From: Syngnathus acus
Lineage: Eukaryota > Chordata > Actinopteri > Syngnathiformes > Syngnathidae
Assembly (NCBI RefSeq): GCF_901709675.1
Contig: NC_051091.1
Location: forward strand, 2,477,967 to 2,541,966
Direction of reading: 5' to 3'
DNA length: 64,000 nucleotides
This document shows, one piece after another, positions 11,398-24,100 of the stretch; position 1 is the stretch's first letter; every line of letters starts with the position of its first letter. Position numbers and translations under genes: made by a program. The notes under the pieces were generated by a model. The model had not been told where the DNA came from. It did not search any database and worked only from the letters and a program-made list of their open reading frames with translations.

Positions 11398-11417
11398 TAT
11401 ATACATACATACATACA
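11355..11417 (+). repeat. (TA)n/(CATA)n microsatellite
   Basis: Alternating TA run with CATACATA units at the end, abutting the head of SINE copy 1. A shorter (TA)n run at 10972-10987 abuts the other end of the SINE. Confidence 0.9.
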
Positions 11418-12558
11418 CAGAGGAAAATGTTTGAAATAAAGTTGTAGCAAGCTGACCCACCACAACTGCGTCCCGTGTGTTCTTGCACCAAACTGTCATA
11501 TAAATCACTCTATATGTAATTTAATGTTATGTGGTTCCAAAACATCTGTCGGTACCGTCACTAAGAGGGCATGCGTGATTCATTTCGCGTCAGATGAGCA
11601 AGCCATAATTAAATCGCGAGCCCAGACCTGCTGAGACGCTAATATGTACTGAGGTCACTGAACGCATTTGTCCTCCACACCTAATGGATGACAATGATCA
11701 CGCAACAGTTTGGGTGTGACAGACCCTCGCTCCGTAGATAAAATTTACATTTTGATTGAACACATTACAAATGTTAAATGATCATATATTTCAAGAGATA
11801 TGGGTGTATTAAAACAGTTCTTAAAATTGTTTCATGAGTTTAATAAAAATGTGAATAAAATACATTTCACTTTTAATGTATTCAATAGGATGAGTTTTTT
11901 CCTTTTGGTTTTTTTTACTGCTGTGTCGCCTTAATTTAATAAAGGCAATCAACATTTTTCACAAAAGTAACTTTGGGAAAATAAGCCAAACTTCAGTTTA
12001 TTTCAAAGATGATAAACATAAAACAATAAATACGTCACAAAGAGTAGTCAAGAAGCTGTATCACTCTTCCGCGGTATTGTGTGATCCCAACCTGCACAAA
12101 AACATTTCAAAATAGTATTATCTTAGCCAATATAAACGATCTTTGTTCGAATGTTGACGTCATCCAAAGTGGTGTTGCCTTCATAGTCTCAGCTCAAAAT
12201 TGGACGTAACGTAAACCAATCAATCAGCAAGTCAAAGGCGTTGAGCGAAACGCCTGCGAATTCGTCACATAGCCTAGTCGCGGCTTTCAAGTCGCATGAC
12301 GCCGTTTAACTCTCTGCCAACGAACGGTCCAAAGTCATCGTGTTGTCCGCCTGACCAAGCCCGATAACTCGAACTGACAGCTGAAGTCGCGAACATTCCG
12401 ACTTCTGGAAAGCGACGCTTGAACGCACCCAGCCAAGCCAGTCTCAAGTAAGGCAAGGAAAGTTTAGACCGAGTCGAGCTGTTCTTTGTGGAGGCAGCAC
12501 CGCGGAGCGGCCCGCCTAGCCAACCAGTGTGCCCATAGTGCTCACGGCCCGAAGCAAG
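11418..12558. promoter_or_regulatory. FLNB upstream and probable 5' UTR region
   Basis: A/T-rich up to about 12050, then GC and CpG richer towards the FLNB start. The last 250 bp contain several CpGs and read smoothly into the ATG context GCAAGATGCCC. A proximal promoter and 5' UTR are inferred here; no TATA box was picked with confidence. Confidence 0.4.
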
Positions 12559-15500
12559 ATGCCCACCACAGAGAAGGACCTGGCGGAGGACGCGCCGTGG
12601 AAGAAGATCCAGCAGAACACCTTTACGCGCTGGATCAACGAGCACCTCAAGTGCGTCAATAAGAGGATCGTGGACCTGCAGCTGGACCTGGGCGACGGCC
12701 TGCGGCTCGTCGCCTTGCTGGAGGTCCTCAGCCACCAGAAGATGCATCGCCGCTTCCACCCCAGGCCCAACTTCAGGCAGATGAAGTTGGAGAACGTCTC
12801 AGTGGCGCTCGAGTTCCTAGACAACCAGAACATCAAGCTCGTCTCCATTGGTGAGTCCTTCGTGGAACTCCAGAAAGTTCTACCGGAGGCGTCCTGTTTT
12901 GTTTTCAACGTTGTCAGCTTTTGCTGGAACTTCACGATCATTGTCGCATGGAGTTCAAAGCGAACACATCTTCTATTCGGTTCTAAATCAAACCATGAAA
13001 TGAGTTATTTGACTTGTGCACAACGGGCGATTTCAATGCGTTCACTTTGCTTTAAAGTGGAGCATTTATGAATGGAGTTTGGCACGTTTAGTGTAAATGA
13101 GATCTTAGCTCCAGCAAACGAATGTGTTTGGCCTTTTGAATGAGAATGAAGATTCGACACGTCTTTGAAGACTTAAAAACCAACCCCCCAAAAATTGTTG
13201 GAACTTCTAAATTTCCTCCACACACACACAATATAGTAAACGCTTGGAGTAAAATTGTGCCCTGATGGAGCTCAAGAGGATTTTTGGGGCTTTGCGTAGA
13301 GAGAACAAAACTGTTATGATTTGTTGTTTTCTTTGATTAGTTCAGAAGAATCTCTTCAGTTTTATATATTTGTTGTCATTTGTATCCTGAAGTGGCTTTA
13401 AAAACGATTATTATGCTCAGATCTCAGTAAACCTCTACCATTAATTTATGAGTGACTACACATTTTTTGGTACCCTCATCATGACTGCTGGGTACGTGAA
13501 AGGGGCGGGGCTAATCAAGACAATTGGACAATTGGACACGCCCCCCTATACAACAAAGCTTGTTTTGTCATCAAGAGTTATCTAAGTTATACTTTGTTTT
13601 ATTATCAAAGTGGTAAGACTGGATGAGCATGGCTTTGTTTAACTTTTTTGTTTTTAATTAATTATATTTAGCTGTCTGAAGGCATGCTGACCTGCAGCAC
13701 CTGCGCTAACATTTTGACTGCAAACTGAGCACATTCATGCTGTGTCCAAAATCCAAATTCACAGGCTGCATCCTCTCCAAAGGCTGGTTTTTTTGTTTTC
13801 TGGTTTTTTGTTTTTTTTTTGCTGCGTGATGTCAATTCTAGAATTGTTGACCATCACAACTGTTAAATTAATTTATGGAGACTCGCCATTGCATATGTTT
13901 AAATGAAAGGCAAATTTTATCCAAGGATTACTAAAAAAAAGAAAAACATATTTTAGTTGTGTCTGTCCAGAGATGGATTGAAAAAAGGACAACGTTTTAA
14001 AAGTTGTTCGGTATTACAAGACAATTTTAAGAAGTACAATACTTGGTTTGAATAATGTCAATGCATTTTCAAGAAGCAAAGGGAAAATTTATTGTGACGC
14101 GCCATAATGGACAAAATAATCTAGTACAGTGTTAATTGCAAATGTGTGTGCCTGTGTGTGTGTGTTCCATGTTAACACAAATAAGCTTTGACGTGTCTTA
14201 CCTTCATGTCAGCTGCTACATTTCGCAGCTCAACACTCAATAGGAAGGGGAAAAAATGTTACACATGGTTTGTTGCTGCTGAATTGACAATAGCGAGACT
14301 GTGTCACTGTCTGACATCGTGAAATTACTGTGTGTGAGTGTGTGCGCGTGCGTGCGTGAAAAAGGGTGTTGTCAGGCGCCCCTGGAGGCAGATGTGTTGA
14401 ATCATGGTGGAATTATTTGGCTTGGGTGTGCACACGTTTTACAATAATAGCAATCATTGACATCACAAAAGTTGTTCAATTAATAGCGCTCTGACACCGA
14501 ACAAAGGCAGGAAGGCAAATTTACCGGCTTCGGAGGTAGCTCTTGGCCGAGGCCTAATGACACTTCTGAAGATTACCAGAAACGTGGGACAGGCTAATCT
14601 AATTGGCTAAAGCCAACATATTTATTTTCTTCTTAAGCATTTGCACATTAGCCTTCTTTAAATCAGCACCGTCAGCACTTTTTTTTTTTTTAGAATTTTA
14701 TATTAGATCCTTCTATAAAAGTTAGTAGGATTTCTTTGGTGTACTTTTGTAGGGATATTGGATTTAGCATTCACAAATTAGAATATTTACCTTTTTTTTT
14801 CTCAAAAATATACTTAAATTCTCGCAGTTAGCTTTCCTTGGTATTACGTCAGCTCCCTCACATTAGAATCCTTATTTTTTCTAATCATTTTTACGAGAGC
14901 ACTCTTGAGGTTAACGTTATTATGCTAGCGTCTTTGTCAACTGTCTTACTTTAGTCTTGTTATTTAAGCACTTCAAGCAGGATTTCTTCCGCTGTGAACA
15001 CACCTTGAACTCATGCGCACACACCAAGATAGCATTCAAGGTCAGAGTAGCACATTGCTCCAGTTGTCATGGCAACATGACTAAACAAAGCACCCGATAG
15101 GCTGCTGGAACGTAGTGGAAATGTGAAATGGGGCCATTGTCACTATAAAGTTTATCTTTGTTAGCATGTCAGCTAGCGAAACTGAGTCATGACGGACTTT
15201 GTTCAGCCGACTAAGACGATTTTAGCGGCAGGAAAATAGAGGCGCCAAAATTTAGTTCACTTCACTTGCTGCTGGGCTGTTTTTTTAGACGAGTCTGCCA
15301 CATTAAATCGCTACATGTTATTAATGCATTTATGACATTCAGTTATTTCCCTGGACTAGGCCTGCGTCTGTTATTTTTCAAGCAAAATGCTTATTAAGCA
15401 ATTGGCAAAAAAAATTATAATTAAAAAATCCAATACAGTATGGCCAAAAATGTAATCAGCATCTTTAGAAAACATGTTGCAAGTTTGATTTGGGACACAC

Positions 15501-18053
15501 AAGAAATTGGAGGTGTTAACACTTCAGAAGAATGCTAACACGTGCCGATCATTTGAATACTAAAATAAGTACAATTATTTTTCAAAGTGAAATTCAGTGG
15601 GCCTTAGTGTGTCTTTGCTGTTATGAAAATGACTCATTGACATTAATTTTAGGTCAAATGCATTGACTTTCGTGTGGCTTGCTTGTTGAAGGTATAAACT
15701 CAACACTTGTTGTTCCAACAACGTCTGACGACAAATACACGCAGTCTGGTCTCGGTTCTTTTTTTGTGTGTATCACCGATGTACTGTTTTGGTGCTTTGG
15801 CAATCTTGTCAACGTTGTCACGTCACTGATTGTGTAACATGTCGAGCGCTTTCAGGTGTGACTGACCAAAGTTCATTTGGAATTGCGCACAACTGTCTAG
15901 CATTCTTAACAATGTGCTTTTATCTGAGCGCTAGTCATTGTGAGTGATGCTAACGCTAACTCTTGTGGTGTGTCAAATTTGCTGATGTCATCAAGTTTGC
16001 TGAGGCATTTATTTGTTCATACATCTGTGCATGTTAGCAGGGGGTTGTGGGAGAATTGGGGGTTGGGTGGTTACAGAGATGATGTCACTTTTGTGGAATG
16101 ACACACACACACACACACACATTGTAAGAGCTGCATATCCTGTTTAGCTACCTGATCTTTTCCTCACTTTCAGTCAAGTCACTCAACTTTCCATAGTGAA
16201 CTGTTGTTACTTTAGCATCTCCATTTGTTCCCTTTTATCATCAACCCTTACTTTAACAACCTTATATTAGGATCCTTATATTACAACCCTTAAGCAATCT
16301 TCTTTGCTTACTTAAGCATCAATAATAAGTACCTGTACTTTGGCACGCTTATGCTAACAAGTGAGTGCCATTACTCAAGAACTTTGCATTAGCAGTAGCA
16401 CCCTAACTTAAGCACTGACCTAATAAGTGAGTGCCATTACTCAAGAGTTTTGCATTAGCAGTAGCATCTTTATTTTAGGATGCTTATTTTAGCGTAAATT
16501 AGCACGTTGTTCCGATGCAGCCACCAGGGAAATATAACTTGCATGCACGCAGATGCACACGCTGCCCTGTAATTTACGTGTACGCACACACACACACACA
16601 CACACACACAGTGATGTCATCACGTGCACATATGGTGTGTCTGGAAGTTGTTCACTTCACACAATGACATGATTGCAGAAAGGTTGCTAACACAGTGCCA
16701 GCGCCCTTAATATCACCTTCTTGTATGACTTTCACCTTATCTCATCATCTCTACTTTTAACAGCTTTGTGTTAACGTCATTAAGATGATGAGCTTCCTCG
16801 TATTGGCAACCTTGTGTGTTTTCTTCAGAAACACACACTCAGCATCCTCAGCGCAGTAATTCACCATTTTTGGGTCATGACCCAAAAGTGGGTCGTAGAC
16901 CTCGAGTAAAAAATGCCATGTTTGTATTCAAGAGTTTTCCAGAACAATACTGGGGCATAATAAGATCCCACAGAGAACCAGCATTCCAGTTTTAGGTGTG
17001 TTGAAAAATCCACAGTGTTTTCCTTTTTTTTTTTAACCCTACCCTGGCACTAGAAATCACAATATTGTCACATTAGCGCAAGGCGTCAATCAACATAGCC
17101 GAGTGCCCACTGTAGCCGAGCTTGACACAGTAGCAAGTGTTGACAAAGGCAGCTGGAGGCCATCAAACAACACCGACCGCCGTATTTGACCTGTTTCTAT
17201 GGCAACTGCAACACATTAGGACAGGGAGAGAATGTGTGTGCGCGGTGCAAAAGAAAGTGTGTGAGGGAGATTAGCTTGCGCGTGTGCGTGTGCATATAAA
17301 GGTGAAAAGTGGACACAAAATGGCTGCTCCTTATCAGTGTGACACACCTTGCTTCTCAACTACAGGAAGTTGATCAGCAAAGAAAAAAATAAATCCTTAA
17401 ATTAGCACACTCAATGCTAGGGTTCGTACTTTAGCATTTTTTTTTTTTTTTGCATCTTGAAGTTAGCATCATACTTTAGCATCCTTAACTCAATTTGACA
17501 CCTTTACTTTAGTGTACCGAGCCTCCTGAAAAAAGCATAATTATTTTAGCATGCCTAAATGAACACTCAAGTCGATCCATCTATCCATTCATTATCAGTA
17601 CCAATTGTCCCCACAGGGGGCGTGCTAGATCCCATCTCAGCAGTTGGCGGGGGACACCCTGAATCAGTTGTCAGCCAATCGCAGGGCACACAAGAGACGA
17701 ACAACCATCCGCGCTCTCACTCGCACCTACAGACAATTTGGAGTGCTCCTCAATCATGCATGTTTTTGGGGTGTGGGAAGGAACCGGAGTGCCCGGAGAA
17801 AACCCACACGGGCACGGGGAGAACATGCATACTCCACACAGGGAGGGCCAGACGTGGAATCGAAACGGCACTCTCTGAACTGTGGGGCGGATGTGCTAAC
17901 CAGTGCGCCACCGTGCCGACCATTGATAAATGGAAATGAGGAAGGTGATGAAGAAGTCTCATCATTGAACTTGATTTCATACTTCTACCGCTGTTGTTTT
18001 TTTCTCCATTTGCGCATTCACGCAAGCAAGAGGTTACCATGAGACTGACTTGT

Positions 18054-18104
<51 letters not shown>

Positions 18105-21100
18105 GCAGTCAGTGTACATCATCATGGGAATGTAATCAATCAATGTCATTTGTTGAGTGCAGACTCTAAAGCCATCGTAGACGGTAATCTGAAGCTGATT
18201 CTGGGTCTGGTGTGGACCCTCATCTTGCACTACTCCATCTCCACGCCCATGTGGGAGGGCGACGAGGAGGTTAAACAAGCGCACCTTCAGTTTTGTTTGG
18301 TGCCGTTAGCATCCCGTCTCCAACTTTTGGGTTTTACCTTGCAGTCTGACTCCAAGACGCCCAAGCAGCGTCTTCTGGGCTGGATCCAGAACAAAGTCCC
18401 CGACATGCCCATCACCAACTTCCACCAGGACTGGAGGAGCGGGAAGGTGCTGGGGGCGCTGGTGGACGGTTGTGCACCAGGTACGCTACAACCCCATCGC
18501 CGACATCCTTAAAGAGGGAAATCTGACTGTGAATCCACATTCAATGTGTGCGTGTGTTTTTTTTTTTTTTGCAGGGCTGTGTCCGGATTGGGAGACTTGG
18601 GATCCAGTGAAGCCGGTTGAGAATGCCACAGAAGCCATGCAGCTGGCTGACGACTGGCTGGGCATCCCGCAGGTTCCGTTCCCACCGTTGGCCATGACTT
18701 GCTGTAACACACACGCGCCCGCAGTGTTCACCCACGTGGGTATGTGTGTTTTCAGGTCATCACCCCAGAGGAGATCATTAACCCACAGGTGGACGAGATG
18801 TCGGTGATGACGTACTTGTCTCAGTTCCCCAAAGGCAAACTGAAGCCCGGAGCGCCACTCAAACCCAAACTCAACCCAAAGAAGGCCCGAGCTTACGGAC
18901 CAGGTAGTCCACATACATCAATAAACTCACAACGCCACGTTTTGAGATCTTTTCTTGTTGTCGTGTTGATTCGCACCGCGTGGGTCGCTGCCTGTTTTGG
19001 AGGAAATGAAACTTAGACTTCCCCCGAGGTCCGACTGCTAGCTACTGGAAGCACTGGTGTGCCTTTACAATGACGGGAAGTGAGCAAGCGCCGAGTCGAG
19101 AACAATGAGCTCCTGACAGCGGTCAGCATCGTGGTTTGCCCTCCACATCCTGAGAAGGAAATCAATCAAAACCAACAACAGCAGCAGCAGCACCAGCCGT
19201 GGTGGCGTTGTCAGATATGTCCCTAAAAAATCAGATTTTTAAAGAGTTGTTATCTTGGAGATATGGTTAATGCCCGAGGACCTGGGAACTGTTTGAAATT
19301 CTCAAAAAGAGGGAAAAAAAGAAATGTTGAATATTTGTTAACTTGTCTGTCTTGTTCCCCGTGCAGGTATCGAACCGACGGGCAACCGGGTGCTCCGCCC
19401 TGCCTTGTTCACAGTGGACACGTTCAGCGCCGGGCAGGGTCCGGTGACAGTCTATGTAGACCAACCGGACGGCACCAGACAAGAGGTCAGTGCCGTCCTC
19501 ACTTTCCTTCCTCCTGAAACGATTGGGTCCACCAATCAGCTGATGACTTTTTTGTCCATCTCAGCTCAAGGTGGAGCCCAACGACGCCAAGAGGACGTAC
19601 GCCGTCTCCTTCGTGCCTCAAGTGGTCGGAACCCATAAGGTTGTCTCTTCTGTTTGGGTGAAGAACCACATATTTGCACAACATGCTAAAGGCGTCCTGA
19701 CTTTGTGCTAGGTGACAGTTTTGTTTGCGGGGCAACCCATCCCCAAGAGCCCCTTTGAGGTGGGCGTGGACAAAGCGCTGGGCGACGCCTCCAAGGTGAC
19801 ACTGAAAGGCCCGGGTATCGAACCCGTGGGCAATGTTGCCAACAAGCCCACGTACTTTGACATCTCCACCGCAGGTAATTCTTGTCAAACACAACGCATA
19901 GCAGAATTTGCTGGAAAAAAGCAGCTTGGGAGGCAACTCCGGTCTTGCTTGTATTTTCAGGCGCGGGCACAGGAGACGTGACGGTGAGCATCAAAGACCC
20001 GCAGGGCCGAGACAACAGCGTGGAGGTCATGATGGAGGACAAGGGCGACAACGTGTACCGCTGCAGCTACCGACCCGCACAGGTCGGCCCGCACTCGCTG
20101 ACCGTCACCTTCGGGGGCGCCGCTGTACCAAAGAGCCCCTTCGTCGTCGACGTGGGCCCAGGTGAGGACCGTCCACTGGATGGTGAGGAGGGAGAATTTG
20201 ATCATTTCAGCCCTGGAGTCAACTCCATCATGATTGTGGACCAGTCGGTCAAGTTCTGAATCATTCCCGACTCCCCAGTCATTTTATTAGGGCTTGAATC
20301 GATTAGAGCGCTGTATTCCGAAAGTAGTACAAAATGGCAAACTCAATTTACAGTAGCCAGCGAGTATTCCAATTTGCCTCTGCTAAGCATCCAATCGCCC
20401 TCCTTGTTTTCCTTCAGCCTGCCTACCGGGCGCGTGTAGAGCGACTGGCCGCGGCCTGCAGGCGTCGGGTATGCGAGTGAAACAGGTGGGAGACTTCAAG
20501 GTGGACACCAGGAACGCCGGCAGCGGAGAACTCAAGATTCTCCTCAAAGATCCCAGTGAGTGGACTGATACTGATTCATACTCATCTTGAAAATGTCACG
20601 CATGAGGGAAAAGGTCACACATCTTTTGAGCCTTTGCATCTCATAATCAGTCCGGACTTTGATTTTAGGGGGGGGGGATTCTCAAATTTGACCCCACTGT
20701 TGGTCTGCCGGTTCGCCGCTTTTGCCTATGCCAAAATAATGCGTCTTATCTTTCAGACGGTGGCGAGGTGAGCGTGAAGCAGATCTCAAGTCAGGACAAA
20801 GTGCACGCCTTTGAGTATTGCCCACTCTCTACGGGCAAATACACCGTCTCCATTTCCTGGGCGGGGCAGCAAATACCCAAGGGGTGAGCGGCGCATTAAT
20901 TAAGCCAAGCTGGCAAGAAAAACCTGCCGTGGATTTAAAGACGCTGATGGCTTCAGGCCTAAGCCAGGTCTCATTTACGCACCTGTGCGGCATTGTGAAA
21001 GAAGCCGTTGTGTTGTTTCCTCAGTCCATTCGAGGTCACCGTGGGTCCGGAAGCGGAGCCGCAACAGATCCGGGCGTGGGGACCCGGTCTGGAGGGGGGT

Positions 21101-24100
21101 GTCGTGGCTAAACCTGCCATCTTTGTGGTGGAGTCTGTGGGCAGTGATGTGGGAGTCCTGGGTGAGTCCATATAGACACACGGACGATTAAAAGTCAAGA
21201 CAAGAGAAGGGAAAAATGAGCCGGCCCGCTTGCCGCTCAGGCTTTGCCATCGAGGGTCCGTCCCAGGCTAAGATCGAGTGCGAGGACCAGAACGACGGCT
21301 CGTGCAACGTCCGCTACTGGCCCACGGAGCCGGGCGAGTACGCCGTCCATGTCACCTGCGACGACGACGACATCGAGCTCAGCCCCTTCATGGCCTACAT
21401 CCTGCCCGATCGCCATAACAACCACCCTGACAAGGTCAGCGGGCCTGTAATTGCGCAATATGATTGCCAACCGCCATTTCCAGCAGCCCCAGACCATTGT
21501 GTTCGTGTTAACATTGTCTCAAAGTGTCATTTCTTCAGTGTTGTCCCATGACGAGATATAATTACAACATTGCAGAAATGAGAGGGGTGTACTCACTTTT
21601 GTGAGATACACTAGGCAGAATGATACTGGACAAGTAATGACTTTTTTTCTTGGCCCGCTAAAGGTTGGGAATAAGCTCCGCCCACTAAGATGCGACTGAC
21701 ATGTTATCGCCCATACCCGACAGGTTCAAGCGTTCGGGCCCGGGCTGGAGAAGAGCGGCTGCCTGATCCACCAGCCTACGGAGTTCACCGTCAATGCCAA
21801 GGATGCTGGCAACGGTCCACTCAAGATCATGGCGCAGGTATCGAGATGGACGGATGGACAGTATAGAGACAGAGAATGATGCATGGGTGGATGAAGGTTA
21901 TTCAGCACAAACTGCTCGTCACCTTCTCGTTTGTTTGACAGGATGCCGAGGGTCTCCCCGTGGAGGTGAAGGTGCGCAGCAAAGTCGAGGGCCAGTACAC
22001 ATGCTCCTACACGCCTGCCTCGGCCCTCAAGCACACGCTGGCTGTGTCCTGGGGAGGAGTCAGCATCCCCGGGAGCCCCTTCAGGGTAAGCAGCGGCCCC
22101 TCGATAAACGCCACAATAGCTAAGAAAGCCGTCATTATCGTCACGCGCGTCGTGGAGGGCCGACGGCTTTTAGCCTTTGAGCCTTGAGGTGTTGAACACA
22201 CTTCTGCTGCTACAATGACCTGTAAACGGATCTTAAAAATAGACTGAAAAGGAAGGAAGTTGAAGGGGGTTGGAGTCCCGAAGATAATCAGGAGATGACG
22301 TCAAGGTGTGCGTCTTTACACATTTCAAACCATTCCACAATTTTGTTAGGTTAGGCCATCTCAGGGAATAAATGTACAATCATTTGCTATGGAAAAAGAA
22401 ATTGTCAAAATAAAATGGCTTGAACGGGAATTGTGATATGTCCTTTTATTCAAAAATAATGACAACCACAAAATGGCAATTTTGGAAATGGAGCCATAGT
22501 AATCGTGCATTAGCGCCTGGACGTAAGTGAAAACATTCAACATTTCAATTCTTTGCAATCAGTCACAATGTTGATCCCTTCGGGGACAATCTGAAATCAA
22601 AGTTTGCCGTTCTGATAATGTTTCTAATGTCCTCAAATTGATCCTTGATTGGGGTAAATTGGTAAATTTTGGGTCTATTCTGTGAAACGTCACTAAAAAA
22701 AAAAGTGTTGCTTGTCTTTTTAGGTGAACGTGGGCAAAGGCAGCCACCCAAGTGAGGTCAAAGTCTTCGGCCCGGGAGTGGAGATGACTGGACCCAAAGC
22801 CAGCGAGCCCACGCACTTCACCATTGACTGCTCCAGAGCGGGAGATGGTAACGGACACAAAAACAAAATTTGTGAATCTGCTCTTTCCTCGTTTGCGAGT
22901 AAATGCTGCTTAGCCAGAAAAGCCAGGGTGAATGAAAAAAGGCGGGAAATCTTTTCCTGGCAGTTTCTCTCTCCCAGTCTGACCCGTTTCTGTTATCAGC
23001 AGTCTTTCATTCCTGTCATAGTCGCAATTCCATTGCTGCCATTGACTCTCGGCTTGTAATGCCAATCGTTCTCGGCGCATGTGAACCTTCTCAACTTGAA
23101 GGCAGACAGATTTAGGACCTCCTAAATGTTTGTGGGCTTCCACAGGTGACGTCAGCGTGGGCATCAAGTGTGACAGCAACATGGTGGGTGACCGGGAAGC
23201 CGACGTGGACTTTGACATCATCCCCAACGCCAACGACACGTTCACTGTCAAGTACATCCCGCCCGCCGCGGGACAGCTCACCGTCAAAGTGCTCTTCACT
23301 GACAAGGTGGTTGCGCAAGTCTGCACATCTCTTGAAAGTGTTCACAATCATCCGATCACATTCAAACAGAAGCCTGAATGTTTTCTTGTAATTCCCTCGA
23401 GCTTGATTCGTTCCAGCTGAGGAGAAAACAGCCCCAAAAAACGATCGCCCCTCACACACACTTTTTTTTTTCTTCATTATGAAGACCACACAACCTAGCA
23501 TTTGAACAGGGGTGTGTAAACTTTTGATATCTACCATATGCCCTCCGTGACCTCGTTTTAAACTGGTTCCGTGACATGTTCCATCTGTGTTTCCACCCAG
23601 GAAGTTCCCCAGAGTCCTTTCCTGGTGAACGTCGACCCCTCCCACGATGCAGCCAAGGTCAAAGCCACGGGCCCCGGACTGGCTCGCACAGGTAAATAAG
23701 ACTCGCGTGATGAAGTCACTTCCTGTCGGGACATTGACGCGCGAGTGTCGTGTCTAGGTGTGGAAAGCGGAATACCGACCCACTTCACGGTCCTGACAAA
23801 AGGAGCGGGAAAGGCACCGCTGGATGTCACCTTCTCATGTCCTGTCAATGATTTTGACATCATCGACAACTACGACTACTCGCACACTGTCAAGTACACG
23901 CCGGTCGCCCCGGTAAGACGCACCCGCGCGCACACATCATTAGTTGGCGGCATGATGGTGTCGTTTGTTCCTTGAAAGCCCCACCGTACGCCCAAGTGAG
24001 CCCAAATAAATCTGATGCATGAATTTCATCTGCTAATTGTTTTACTTAATGGCATTTATATGGATTGCCATTTTTAACTGAGATAAAAAAATATTCTGCC

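Larger units (their letters stand above)
12851..18162 (+). other. flnb: FLNB intron 1 (5.3 kb)
   Basis: No conserved exon was recognised. It holds A/T-rich unique DNA, (CA)n runs near 16101-16120 and 16584-16610, many scattered TTAGCAT/TAGCATCCTT words at 14640-14960, 16190-16500 and 17390-17560, a 42-bp direct repeat pair, SINE copy 2 and a long (CA)n near its end. Transcription enhancers are common in filamin first introns, but none can be pointed to here. Confidence 0.6.
12559..18903 (+). other. flnb: FLNB actin-binding domain exons (CH1 and CH2)
   Basis: Exon 12559-12850 and exon 18163-18269 encode CH1 ([43 protein letters not shown]). Exons 18345-18903 encode CH2 ([39 protein letters not shown]), followed by the basic stretch [14 protein letters not shown] into repeat 1. 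Residues 1 to about 260. A 5.3-kb first intron separates the two parts of CH1, by far the largest intron of the gene. Confidence 0.93.

Noticed and set aside
10964-11439. Several overlapping open frames.
   Set aside because: They run through a SINE and (TA)n repeats; no protein family is recognised.
17559-18042. Open frames in FLNB intron 1.
   Set aside because: They coincide with SINE copy 2, which resembles the frames found in copy 1 because the repeat is shared.
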